A stretch of 15,515 nucleotides of DNA, taken from NCBI GenBank assembly GCA_964609375.1, contig CAZSSA010000058.1, positions 1 to 15,515 of the forward strand, in the 5' to 3' direction. A program made the translations under genes and the position numbers. The notes beneath the pieces were generated by a model. The model ran no database searches. It had not been told where the DNA came from and worked only from the letters and a program-made list of their open reading frames with translations. Of this stretch, positions 7,259 through 14,403 are shown piece after piece (position 1 is the first letter of the stretch; every line of letters begins with the position of its first letter). The DNA is from CAZDUS01 sp964609375 (GTDB lineage Bacteria; Verrucomicrobiota; Kiritimatiellia; CAIKKV01; CAITUY01).

Positions 7259-8631
7259 CCAATGCCCTTCATGACTTCGTCGATCGCTTCCTCAAAGACC
7301 TGCAGGGATTCCCGCAGCGCCTCTTCCTCGATGCTCAGGGGAGGGGCGATCTTGACGCATTCACCGGCAATGCCGACAGGAGCGAACATGAGAAGGCCTT
7401 TGTACACGCAGGCGAGGTTGATGCGCTGGGCCAGGTCCGGGTCGGGGGTCTTGGTGCCTGACTTGACCACTTGAATACCGGCCACGAGGCCTTTGCCTGT
7501 GCAGCAGCCCAGCACTTTTGGATACTTGCGCTGGATGCGGTGCAATTCGGGAATGAACCATTCGCCCAGACGGGCGGCGCGGTCCACGAGTTTCTCGTCG
7601 GAGAGTACCTGCAGGTTGGCGATGGCGGCGGCAACGGCGAGAGGGGATGCCGAGTGGGTGGAGGTCATGGATCCGGGCGGGTATAGCCCCATGATGTCGT
7701 TGCGGCCGATGACGGCTGACAGCGGCAAGGAGGAGGAAATGCCTTTGCCACAGGCGATCAGGTCCGGGGTCACGCCGTAATGTTCGAAGCAGAACATCTT
7801 TCCCGTCCGTCCAAAGCCGGCCTGGACTTCATCCATGATCAGGACGATGTCATGCTTGCGGCAGAAGGCTTCCATCTTCTTTGCATACTCCACGGGGAGG
7901 AAGTCCGGTCCAACGCCCTGGTAGCTTTCCACCATGACGCCGGCGATGTTCTCCGGGTTGACTTTCTTGTCCGCGAGGGTCTTCAGAAACAGGTCAAATG
8001 ACACGTCTGTATTCTTGTAACCGTCGGGAAACGGCACCTGGACGAATTGGGCGCAGCAGGTGCCCAGCCACTTCTTGGCCTTGGGCATGCCACCCGCGAG
8101 CTGCGCGCCCATGGTGCGGCCGTGGAAGGCGTTGTTGAACGAGACGAACACTGACTTGGCCGGGCCATGTTTTTCCATGGCATAGGTTTTGGCCAGTTTG
8201 ATGCAGTTTTCCGTGGCTTCGCTGCCCGTGGATAGCAGGAAGACGCTGTAGTTATCGGGCTTGGGGGCCAGTTTGCGCAGCATATCGGTAAGTTCCGCCC
8301 GGCCTTCGTGGGGAAAGACGTAGGTGGACAGCAGAGGCTGTTCGATCATGTCCTTGATCGCCTTGAGAATGCGCGGGTGGCCGTGTCCAACGTTGGTGAT
8401 CAGGACACCGGATGACCAGTCGATCCAACGGTTACCCCACTTATCGGCAACGGTTGAGCCTTTGGCGCTATGCCAGACGATTGGCGGCTGGCCAGACATT
8501 GAGCGCGGTTCGGACTGCCGCAATTTCTGAAAGAACGGTAAGGACTCCGGAACAGGCAGTGCGGTTTTAATCGTCCGGTACTTGGTGTTGACCGGTGGTA
8601 CAACGACAGGTTTCAGATCGTATTCAGCCAT
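7255..8631 (-). CDS. class III PLP-dependent aminotransferase (GabT-like)
   Basis: It should move an amino group between a primary amine or omega-amino compound and a keto acid in the cytoplasm. Fold-type I, class III motifs are clear: STGSEATE at 134-141 for the cofactor phosphate, AFHGRTMG at 168-175, IMDEVQAGFGRTG at 265-277 with D267 contacting the pyridine ring, and ACGKGISS with Schiff-base K296. At 458 residues it is slightly long, with an N-terminal extension of about 30 residues before the first helix (LPFFQKLRQ). The core resembles 4-aminobutyrate aminotransferase, but nothing else in the cluster concerns GABA. Its place between a sugar-type oxidoreductase (2-bp gap) and a NagA-like deacetylase (4-bp overlap) suggests an amino sugar derivative as substrate. 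That is inference; ornithine or GABA remains possible. Confidence 0.92.
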   Translation of the reverse strand: MAEYDLKPVVVPPVNTKYRTIKTALPVPESLPFFQKLRQSEPRSMSGQPPIVWHSAKGSTVADKWGNRWIDWSSGVLITNVGHGHPRILKAIKDMIEQPLLSTYVFPHEGRAELTDMLRKLAPKPDNYSVFLLSTGSEATENCIKLAKTYAMEKHGPAKSVFVSFNNAFHGRTMGAQLAGGMPKAKKWLGTCCAQFVQVPFPDGYKNTDVSFDLFLKTLADKKVNPENIAGVMVESYQGVGPDFLPVEYAKKMEAFCRKHDIVLIMDEVQAGFGRTGKMFCFEHYGVTPDLIACGKGISSSLPLSAVIGRNDIMGLYPPGSMTSTHSASPLAVAAAIANLQVLSDEKLVDRAARLGEWFIPELHRIQRKYPKVLGCCTGKGLVAGIQVVKSGTKTPDPDLAQRINLACVYKGLLMFAPVGIAGECVKIAPPLSIEEEALRESLQVFEEAIDEVMKGIG

Positions 8632-8633
8632 GA

Positions 8634-9905
8634 CTATCTCCTCTTCATTTCAACATGTGGGTTATTACCATAGACAATGTTACACCAATCGCCGTCGGTC
8701 TGAATGGATAGCCGGGCCGCTTCGACGACCAATTCGTTAAAGGAACTGTTAGCCGGGGTGGCCACGATTCCCGCCTTGTCGATTCCGTGAATTACCTCGC
8801 GCCGTTTGGCCAGCGCGGCGTCGTCGGCCAGTCCGACGGCGGCAGTTTCGACCTGCCGCATGGCCTCGATGCTGGCGGCGACGGACTCGTAGCCGTAACC
8901 GACGGGTTTGTAGCCGGCGCCCTCCCAGGGCACGAGGCGGTAAAAATCAGGGCTGACGTAATTGTAGCGGGTTCCGGCGCAGCCGATGGGATCGATGTAG
9001 GAGTGGCGAACGCCGCGATCCTGATCGTTGTGATGGATCATGCCGGTACGATCGCGTCCTTCGCAATACATCAGAAGGCCCTGATCGTTACTGCCGGCGG
9101 CGTCATCGGGATAACCGAGGCCGTCAATGACCGACAGGACAGCGCCGTTCTCGTAGCGCACACGGCCATTGGCCCACATGTAGCCTTCGTTCCCGTTGGG
9201 GAATCGGCCTTTGACGCCGGTTACCGAGACGGCGATGGGTCGCAGCCCCGTGATGAAGTACACGAGATCAACATAGTGGCAACCGACGTAGACGAATGGA
9301 TCGCTCTTGTCGGTGGTGAACCAGTTCTGGAAGTTCGAGTGGCGGTAATAATAGGGCTCGATCATTCTGGCTTCACCCATGGCGAATTCCCCGAAGTGAC
9401 CCAGCGCGTACTGGCGTTTGGCCATGAGAGACCGACGGTCAAAACGCTTGTGGTATTCGACGCCGACGAACAAGCCGCGTTCGATGGCTAGTTTTTCGAT
9501 TTCGATGGCCTGTGTGTACTTGAGTACCAGGGGCTTGACGCACAGCACGTGTTGGTTGCAACGCAGGGCTTCCATCACGGTCTCGTAGTGGAACTGGTCT
9601 GGCACGGCGATGATCACGGCCTGGCGTGGCTTGGCATCGGCGAGGGCTTTCTTATAGAGATCGGGGAAGAGTTTGTCGGCGGGTTCACTGATCTCCGGGC
9701 ATGCGATGAAATCCTGGCCGGGGAAATTGGCTTTTAGTTCCCGGCTGTCCTTCAACGCTTTCAGCGGGGGTGAGTTCAGGGCGCAAACCTTGATTTGTGC
9801 GACCGAGCCGGTGCGTTGGAGGTGATAGACAGAGGGGAGAATCAGATCGTTGGTGATCATGCCGCCGCCGATGATGATTGTGTCCAGTGCTTTTTGTTCG
9901 TTCAT
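8634..9905 (-). CDS. Gfo/Idh/MocA-family NAD(P)-dependent oxidoreductase
   Basis: Members oxidise or reduce a hydroxyl of sugars, sugar acids, inositols or amino sugars. The N-terminal Rossmann fold begins with IIIGGGMITND at 10-20. The usual EKP motif reads VKP here (V123-K124-P125), so the catalytic-region lysine is kept but the acidic residue is lost. VGVEYHKRFD at 147-156 and VGCHYVDL at 207-214 match the family's substrate-domain motifs, with H210 and D213 as likely active-site residues. At 423 residues it is longer than the common 340-390, and the extra lies in the C-terminal half. AAGGAA sits about 6 bases before the ATG. It follows the lacI gene by 42 bp and precedes the aminotransferase by 2 bp, so it is the first enzyme of the operon. 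The substrate cannot be read from the sequence. Confidence 0.92.
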   Translation of the reverse strand: MNEQKALDTIIIGGGMITNDLILPSVYHLQRTGSVAQIKVCALNSPPLKALKDSRELKANFPGQDFIACPEISEPADKLFPDLYKKALADAKPRQAVIIAVPDQFHYETVMEALRCNQHVLCVKPLVLKYTQAIEIEKLAIERGLFVGVEYHKRFDRRSLMAKRQYALGHFGEFAMGEARMIEPYYYRHSNFQNWFTTDKSDPFVYVGCHYVDLVYFITGLRPIAVSVTGVKGRFPNGNEGYMWANGRVRYENGAVLSVIDGLGYPDDAAGSNDQGLLMYCEGRDRTGMIHHNDQDRGVRHSYIDPIGCAGTRYNYVSPDFYRLVPWEGAGYKPVGYGYESVAASIEAMRQVETAAVGLADDAALAKRREVIHGIDKAGIVATPANSSFNELVVEAARLSIQTDGDWCNIVYGNNPHVEMKRR

Positions 9906-9947
9906 CTATCTTTCCTTAATTATTTGTTTCCGGTGGAGTGACGACTT

Positions 9948-10955
9948 TCAAGTTGATTCGCGGACGACCAGTTCCCCTTTCAGCAGAACGATGGGTCCTT
10001 TTGTGACCAAGGTTGCCGGCGGGTCGCCGGAGATCCATTCAAAAGCGGTTTGAGCCATGGCCTGTACCGGTTGGCGGACGGTGGTGAGGGCCGGGGTGAT
10101 CATATCGGCAAAGGGGATGCCGTCGAATCCGGTCAGGGCGATTTCGCCGGGGACGTTGATCTTATGCTCCTGGAAGGCGCGCAGGGCCCCCATGGCGATG
10201 GCGTCGCTGGCGGCCACCAAGGCGCGGGGCAGGGATCGGCGGTGATTGGCAATCAGTGTCTGGGCCCCTTTATACCCTGTCATGGCGCCAGGTTCGGATC
10301 GGATGATTTTCCATTCCTGCCCGGTGACGATGCCATGACGGGCTGCTTGTGTGGTGAAGTGATGGAGGCGTTCCTGATGGGCAGGGTGGATATCACCAAT
10401 GAATCCGGCGCTCAGATAGTTCCTAAGGGCTAGATGGTTAAGAAGCTTTTCCATGCCGTCGGCGTTATCAATGGCGACGGTGGCCTGGTTGGCGGTTGGG
10501 CCGGATCCGATACGGGCGACGCGCATGTGTCGGGCACGGAAGACATCCAGCCAATCATCGTTTGATCCGCTACCGACGACGATCATGCCGCTCAATCCGT
10601 GTTTGGAAAGAGGGCGGAGGGTTTGGGCATCTACCCGGCGCTGGTCGAAGCCGACGAGGACGAGGGTGTAATCGTGGGCGTGGGCCAGGCGTTGGAGGGC
10701 ACCGGTGATGGCCCCCAGGAAGGGGTCTTCGAAATCATAGACGACGACGCCGAGGGTGCGGCTGGGGGCTCCCTTGAGGATGCGAGCCGTGGCATTGGGA
10801 ACATAACCCATGTCGTTGGCTGTTTTCTGTATGGATTCCACCGTGGCGGAGGCGGCGCCGATTTCGTGCGATTTGCCGGACAGGACGCGCGAAACGAGCG
10901 TTACCGAGACGCCCAGTTTCTTCGCGATATCCTTCTGTGTAATTACGGCAGCCAT
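9948..10955 (-). CDS. LacI-family transcriptional regulator
   Basis: This is a DNA-binding regulator with a sugar-type ligand domain. Residues 6-26 form the LacI helix-turn-helix (TQKDIAKKLGVSVTLVSRVL), followed by YVPNATARILKG, the hinge helix region, at 51-62. The remaining 270 residues form the periplasmic-binding-like effector and dimer domain, starting with TLGVVVYDFEDPF. I chose the ATG at 10955, giving 335 residues, because the 15 codons before it in the open frame are not part of the fold. It lies directly upstream of the oxidoreductase on the same strand, so it is probably co-transcribed with, and controls, the sugar cluster. A palindromic operator lies 64 bp upstream of the start. 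The inducer would be a cluster substrate or intermediate. Confidence 0.95.
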   Translation of the reverse strand: MAAVITQKDIAKKLGVSVTLVSRVLSGKSHEIGAASATVESIQKTANDMGYVPNATARILKGAPSRTLGVVVYDFEDPFLGAITGALQRLAHAHDYTLVLVGFDQRRVDAQTLRPLSKHGLSGMIVVGSGSNDDWLDVFRARHMRVARIGSGPTANQATVAIDNADGMEKLLNHLALRNYLSAGFIGDIHPAHQERLHHFTTQAARHGIVTGQEWKIIRSEPGAMTGYKGAQTLIANHRRSLPRALVAASDAIAMGALRAFQEHKINVPGEIALTGFDGIPFADMITPALTTVRQPVQAMAQTAFEWISGDPPATLVTKGPIVLLKGELVVREST

Positions 10956-10990
10956 GATTCCCACGGTTCCTTTTGCCCGTGACGGCGCGC

Positions 10991-11019
10991 ATAGTGGCAA
11001 ATAACGCAGAGAGTGTCAA
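10991..11019 (-). promoter_or_regulatory. probable promoter of the lacI-led operon
   Basis: On the minus strand a perfect TTGACA (11019-11014) is followed after 17 bases by CACTAT (10996-10991), a weak -10 with 3 of 6 matches. The predicted start leaves a leader of about 30 bases to the regulator's ATG. A weak -10 could mean activation is needed or that the true element is elsewhere. Confidence 0.5.
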
Positions 11020-11036
11020 TCTCAATCGAGTGAGAT
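11019..11036. promoter_or_regulatory. LacI-type palindromic operator
   Basis: ATCTCAATCGAGTGAGAT is an 18-bp inverted repeat with a single mismatched pair and a central CpG, the usual form of LacI-family operators. It touches the -35 element of the predicted lacI promoter and lies between the divergent lacI and ATPase genes. It could therefore serve autoregulation and operon control; an effect on the rightward gene cannot be excluded. Confidence 0.65.
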
Positions 11037-11129
11037 AATTTTGTAAAAACGACAGGGAATTGGGCGTTGACAGGGGTGGGCGGGTGTGTGAAAAAGAACC
11101 AATCCGGGTTTCATATGGGGAGATGGTTG

Positions 11130-11966
11130 ATGTATTTGTCCTTTTATAACCTGAAAGAGACGCCGTTTAATGTTACCAGCGATCCCAGCTTTCTTTATTT
11201 GAGTCCGACCCATGCGGAGGCGCTGGATCATTTGCGGTACGGCATTGACCAGCGGAAAGGGTTTCTGGCGATCACGGGCGAGATCGGGGCGGGCAAGACC
11301 ACCCTTTGCCGGGCGCTGATCAACCGGCTCGATGCCAGTGTCAAGGTTGCCTTGATTCTTAACTCGGTGTTGCCGGAGACGCAATTGCTTGAGGCGATTA
11401 CGGATGAGTTTGGGATTACACCCGGCAAGCGGACAAAAGGAGTGTTGATCCGGACGATCAATAAATTCCTGCTTGATCAAGTCTCCCGAGGAAACAATGC
11501 GGTATTGATCATTGATGAGGCTCAGAATATGCGCGCATCGACGCTTGAAACGGTGCGGATGCTGTCCAATCTGGAGACAGAGAAGGAGAAACTGCTACAG
11601 ATTATTTTGGTTGGACAACCTCAACTCAGGGACAAGTTGAACTCCCCTGAATTGGTGCAGCTTAAACAACGGATTGCCATTCGGTTTCACATCCGCGCGT
11701 TGTCGCGGGTTGAAGTGGCGGCCTATATACGGCACCGATTGACAGTGGCGGGATCCAGGGGGGATCTGCTATTTGATGAGGCGGCGATGACTGTTATTCA
11801 TGAGTATTCTGGAGGAATCCCGCGGCTGATCAATGTTCTTGTGGATCGGGCGCTATTAAAGGGGTTTGTGAGGGAGGCCTTTGTGATTGATGTTGATAAT
11901 ATCAGGAAATGCATTGAGGAACTTGATGGAGAGACGGTGGCGGCTGTGGCGGGTGAATCAAGATGA
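11130..11966 (+). CDS. ExeA/GspA-like AAA ATPase
   Basis: Such ATPases pair with GspB-type proteins at the inner membrane and help assemble the secretin of type II secretion or, as MshM, type IV pilus systems. The 278-residue protein opens with the characteristic MYLSFYNLKETPFN and SFLYLSPTHAEAL, has Walker A GEIGAGKTT at 51-59, Walker B VLIIDEAQNM at 125-134, ILVGQP at 159-164 and the sensor-2 region GGIPRLIN at 228-235. It is the short form: there is no transmembrane segment or peptidoglycan-binding domain at the C-terminus. The open frame continues upstream to a TTG at 11067, but ATG 11130 matches the family start and has GGGGAGA at 11117-11123. A TTGACA at 11067 has no good -10. The stop overlaps the next gene (ATGA), so the two are coupled. 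Confidence 0.92.
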   Translation: MYLSFYNLKETPFNVTSDPSFLYLSPTHAEALDHLRYGIDQRKGFLAITGEIGAGKTTLCRALINRLDASVKVALILNSVLPETQLLEAITDEFGITPGKRTKGVLIRTINKFLLDQVSRGNNAVLIIDEAQNMRASTLETVRMLSNLETEKEKLLQIILVGQPQLRDKLNSPELVQLKQRIAIRFHIRALSRVEVAAYIRHRLTVAGSRGDLLFDEAAMTVIHEYSGGIPRLINVLVDRALLKGFVREAFVIDVDNIRKCIEELDGETVAAVAGESR

Positions 11967-12625
11967 GTACCATTAGTGATGCCTTAAAGAAAGCGCAGCA
12001 ACAACGTGCGGTACGCGGGCCGGAGCGATTGGCTCCCCCACTTGAGCCGGTGCCGCGCCCGGAGCTGTCGCCGAGACGAGTTGAAGCCCGTGAGATATCC
12101 TCGACGCCGTCCGTGGCGTGGCGGGTGGCTGCCATTGTGGCCGTGGTATTAGGGGTGTCGATTGTGGTCATGTGGTGGGGAATGGGAGGCGGGCAAAGTG
12201 TAAAGCGGGGAGCGCAACGAGAGGAGCGTGGAACAGGGAGAGGGGGAAACGAAAGTGGGAGCAGGGAGTCCGGGAAACGGATTGCGGAGAGTGGCAAAGT
12301 GGAGTCGAAGGGTGAGGAGCAGGGGATAGGTGTATCAGGCGGGAGGATGGCCGGTGGCGGAGAGCCATCCGCGCTGGTGGCGACAAAGGCTGAGCAGGAA
12401 AAGGCGGCTGAAGTTGTGGAGGATCCTGTGATGGTGCCAGAGCCGGCGGGCCCGATGCCTAAACTTGTTGGAATTTTCTATTCCGAGAAGAATCCGGTAG
12501 CCATTATTGATGGTTTCTCGATGAAAGAGGGGGAGACGGTGGGCGGGTATGTGGTGGAGAAGATTCTGTCGGAGAGTGTGGTTTTAAAGACGGGGGTGCG
12601 GGAGATTGTGTTGCGGATGAAGTAG
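11963..12625 (+). CDS. GspB-like type II secretion / pilus assembly protein
   Basis: Residues 1-15 (MSTISDALKKAQQQR) are the short cytoplasmic helix typical of GspB partners of GspA. A proline-rich stretch follows, then one membrane segment at about 52-73, a Gly/Glu/Arg/Ser-rich linker at 75-135, and a folded periplasmic domain at 166-220 reading PKLVGIFYSEKNPVAIIDG through GYVVEKILSESVVL to the end, the T2SSB/GspB domain. Together with the ATPase this should form an inner-membrane GspAB complex that reaches into the periplasm. No other gsp or pil gene is in the window, so the target system lies elsewhere. The linker DNA at 12190-12350 is strongly purine-rich and of low complexity. The last 42 bp overlap the LysR gene on the opposite strand. 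Confidence 0.85.
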   Translation: MSTISDALKKAQQQRAVRGPERLAPPLEPVPRPELSPRRVEAREISSTPSVAWRVAAIVAVVLGVSIVVMWWGMGGGQSVKRGAQREERGTGRGGNESGSRESGKRIAESGKVESKGEEQGIGVSGGRMAGGGEPSALVATKAEQEKAAEVVEDPVMVPEPAGPMPKLVGIFYSEKNPVAIIDGFSMKEGETVGGYVVEKILSESVVLKTGVREIVLRMK

Positions 12626-13585
12626 CCGTTTCGTATGGACGGTTGAACCGGTAAATTCCCTCTCAAATCCTTGAAGTGATGCGGATAGCACCCGGATCAG
12701 GTTCTGGCGTAAAGCCTCAAGCGATGAACTCATGGTCAATGTCCTGGGGTTCCATATCAGACAGAGTGGTAAGTCTTTCTTGATGATTCCGTTAAGACTG
12801 ATATCGAAAACCTTTTTCTGGTCGAACCGGGATCGGGCTAATTCCGGTAGCGGACCCGCCGCCAGGTTGTTGGAAATGACGGATTCCAACTGAGTTGCCG
12901 TGTTGCATTCATAACGGAGATCGGGCTTTTTATGTTGCCTGCTGCAGGCGTTTTCGATGTCGCGGCGTGTTCTGGAGCCCTCTTCCAAGAGAGCCATGGG
13001 AAGACTCGTGATCGCCTTCAGTGCTGATGGTGGTGGCGCCGGCATGAGTGCAACGGGGATGAACAGTCTATTCTCCAGTGTTCCCAGTTTTTCCTGTTTT
13101 AGCCGTGTTGTCTTTTGAATGCTGCGGACAATTCCGAAATCAAGCCGTTGATCCAGCAGACGTTCCTTGATGTCTTCCGCATGCAAGGTTGAAAAACTCC
13201 AGCGGATACGGAGGGGTGGCGATTCAATTTTGGACAAATTCGGAGTAAGAAGCCAGTTGAAGGTGCTTTCACCGGCTCCGATTCTGACGGTAAAGGCTTC
13301 GTCATTAACCTCGTCGGCAAAGCGTGAGAGCGCCAGGAGATGTTCCCGCATGAGGGCTGCCAGTCGGGTTCCCGATGGGGTGAGTCTCAGGGTTCGGCCC
13401 TTTCTTTCGGTCAGTTTCCTTCCGAAACTGGTCTCCAGATCCTTGAGTTGATGGCTAAACTGGCTTTGTCGGGCGAGATCATCCTGACCGGCGGCAGCGG
13501 CAATGCTACCCTTGTCGGCCACCAGAACCAAGGTCTGAAGCCGGTTCATGGATACGCCCTTTTGAAACAGCAGTTCGTTTGACAT
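12584..13585 (-). CDS. LysR-family transcriptional regulator
   Basis: The N-terminal winged helix-turn-helix is at about residues 14-72: MNRLQTLVLVADKGSIAAAA, then SQFSHQLKDLETSFG as recognition helix, and RTLRLTPSG as wing. The effector domain runs from about 98 to 310. The effector domain is divergent and the ligand cannot be guessed. The start at 13585 has GGGAGG only 4-5 bases upstream; it gives 12 residues more than the alternative ATG at 13549. The C-terminal 13 residues and stop are encoded antisense to the end of the GspB-like gene. The gene has its own promoter and a dyad in the leader, suggesting autoregulation. No divergent metabolic gene is adjacent except the exported protein at 13773, which is a possible target. 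Confidence 0.88.
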   Translation of the reverse strand: MSNELLFQKGVSMNRLQTLVLVADKGSIAAAAGQDDLARQSQFSHQLKDLETSFGRKLTERKGRTLRLTPSGTRLAALMREHLLALSRFADEVNDEAFTVRIGAGESTFNWLLTPNLSKIESPPLRIRWSFSTLHAEDIKERLLDQRLDFGIVRSIQKTTRLKQEKLGTLENRLFIPVALMPAPPPSALKAITSLPMALLEEGSRTRRDIENACSRQHKKPDLRYECNTATQLESVISNNLAAGPLPELARSRFDQKKVFDISLNGIIKKDLPLCLIWNPRTLTMSSSLEALRQNLIRVLSASLQGFEREFTGSTVHTKRLLHPQHNLPHPRL

Positions 13586-13606
13586 AACGCCTCCCTAGGG
13601 TAGCCG

Positions 13607-13633
13607 ATATATGATTCAATAATCAGTATATAT
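13607..13633. promoter_or_regulatory. AT-rich dyad, candidate LysR binding site
   Basis: Two nested inverted repeats share one centre: outer arms ATATAT at 13607-13612 and 13628-13633, inner arms TGATT at 13612-13616 and AATCA at 13621-13625. The spacing is close to, but not exactly, the T-N11-A form of LysR sites. It lies between the predicted lysR start of transcription and the lysR ATG, a place that suits autorepression. Confidence 0.45.
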
Positions 13634-13650
13634 GTGATATTGCTGATACT

Positions 13651-13680
13651 CTTATAAAGCAGGAAGCGCGATGCTGTCAA
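13651..13680 (-). promoter_or_regulatory. sigma70-like promoter of the lysR gene
   Basis: On the minus strand a perfect TTGACA (13680-13675) is followed after 18 bases by TATAAG (13656-13651), 5 of 6 matches. Transcription would start near 13644, giving a leader of about 60 bases that contains the AT-rich dyad. Confidence 0.55.
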
Positions 13681-13772
13681 GTGAAGGGAGAGATAAAGGT
13701 GTTGCCGAAAAGTATTGGCAGGGCGGCGCCGGTTCTCTCGGGTGACAAAACTTTAAGGAAGGCAGGGTTAGG

Positions 13773-14306
13773 ATGATGAAAACATGCAGAATGATGAAGT
13801 TATGTGGTGTGTTGGTTGCGGTTTCGCTGGTGGGATCAGTCAGTATGGCTGGTGATCATGGGTGGAGTCGTGGTTCATATCAGGGGAGCAGGTGTGGTGG
13901 TCATAAGACTTATGGGCGCAGTTATCACGGTCATTACAATGGGGGCCGGCATTACGGGTATTATCATAATCCCCGCGGCGAGCTGGTGTTTGGTCTATTG
14001 GGGCTTGGCTTGATAGCGGCAGTTGCCTCCTCGGCAGAGCGAACTGTGTATGTTGAATCAGCGCCTGTGGTGGTGCAGCAGCCCCCGGTTGTTTATGTGC
14101 AGCAACCCGCGGTGGTTCAGCAACCGGTCGTAGTTCAGGTGGAGCAGCCGCAACGGGCGATGGTGACAATTAACATCCAGAATTCGAACGGGTCTATGAC
14201 GCCGGTAACATTGCACGCCATCGGCTCACAATGGGTCGGGCCACGGGGGGAGTATTATGATGCAATGCCGACGGTTGGGCAGTTGCGTCCAGTGTACGGA
14301 TTCTGA
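13773..14306 (+). CDS. exported Gly/His/Tyr-rich protein with VQQP repeats, function unknown
   Basis: I cannot name this 177-residue protein. A cleavable signal peptide is likely: basic start, hydrophobic LCGVLVAVSLVGSVSMA, with cleavage near residue 26 (SMAGD). Residues 27-68 are rich in Gly, His, Tyr, Arg and Ser. A short hydrophobic segment (LVFGLLGLGLIAAVASS, about 71-87) may sit in the membrane. Residues 94-128 hold several copies of V-V-x-Q-Q-P or V-Q-Q-P. The end (about 131-177) is a compact domain with SNGSMTPVTLHA, WVGPRGEYYDAMP and QLRPVYGF, which I believe recurs at the C-terminus of small envelope proteins. Binding of metal or of envelope material is a guess from composition. AAGGAAGG at 13755-13762 precedes two adjacent ATGs; I took the first. 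Confidence 0.8.
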   Translation: MMKTCRMMKLCGVLVAVSLVGSVSMAGDHGWSRGSYQGSRCGGHKTYGRSYHGHYNGGRHYGYYHNPRGELVFGLLGLGLIAAVASSAERTVYVESAPVVVQQPPVVYVQQPAVVQQPVVVQVEQPQRAMVTINIQNSNGSMTPVTLHAIGSQWVGPRGEYYDAMPTVGQLRPVYGF

Positions 14307-14403
14307 GTTATTGGCGATCCCGGAGGAACGTCAGGCTGTCAGGAATGTGAGCATTGTGAGATTTTGTGGAGGGCGAACCAGTGGTGAGTTGAGTTTTTCA
14401 GCA

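Noticed and set aside
8787..9491. A 234-residue plus-strand open frame antisense to the oxidoreductase gene
   Set aside because: Same cause: it mirrors the GC-biased codons of the real gene and shows no motif or start signal.
10956..11000. N-terminal extension of the LacI regulator to 11000
   Set aside because: The 15 extra residues precede the standard LacI DNA-binding start, and they would overlap the predicted promoter -10 element.
11067..11129. TTG at 11067 as the start of the GspA-like ATPase, or TTGACA there as its promoter
   Set aside because: The family N-terminus begins exactly at ATG 11130 with a good GGGGAGA site. As a promoter, the only -10 at proper spacing is TGAAAA or GAAAAA, too weak.
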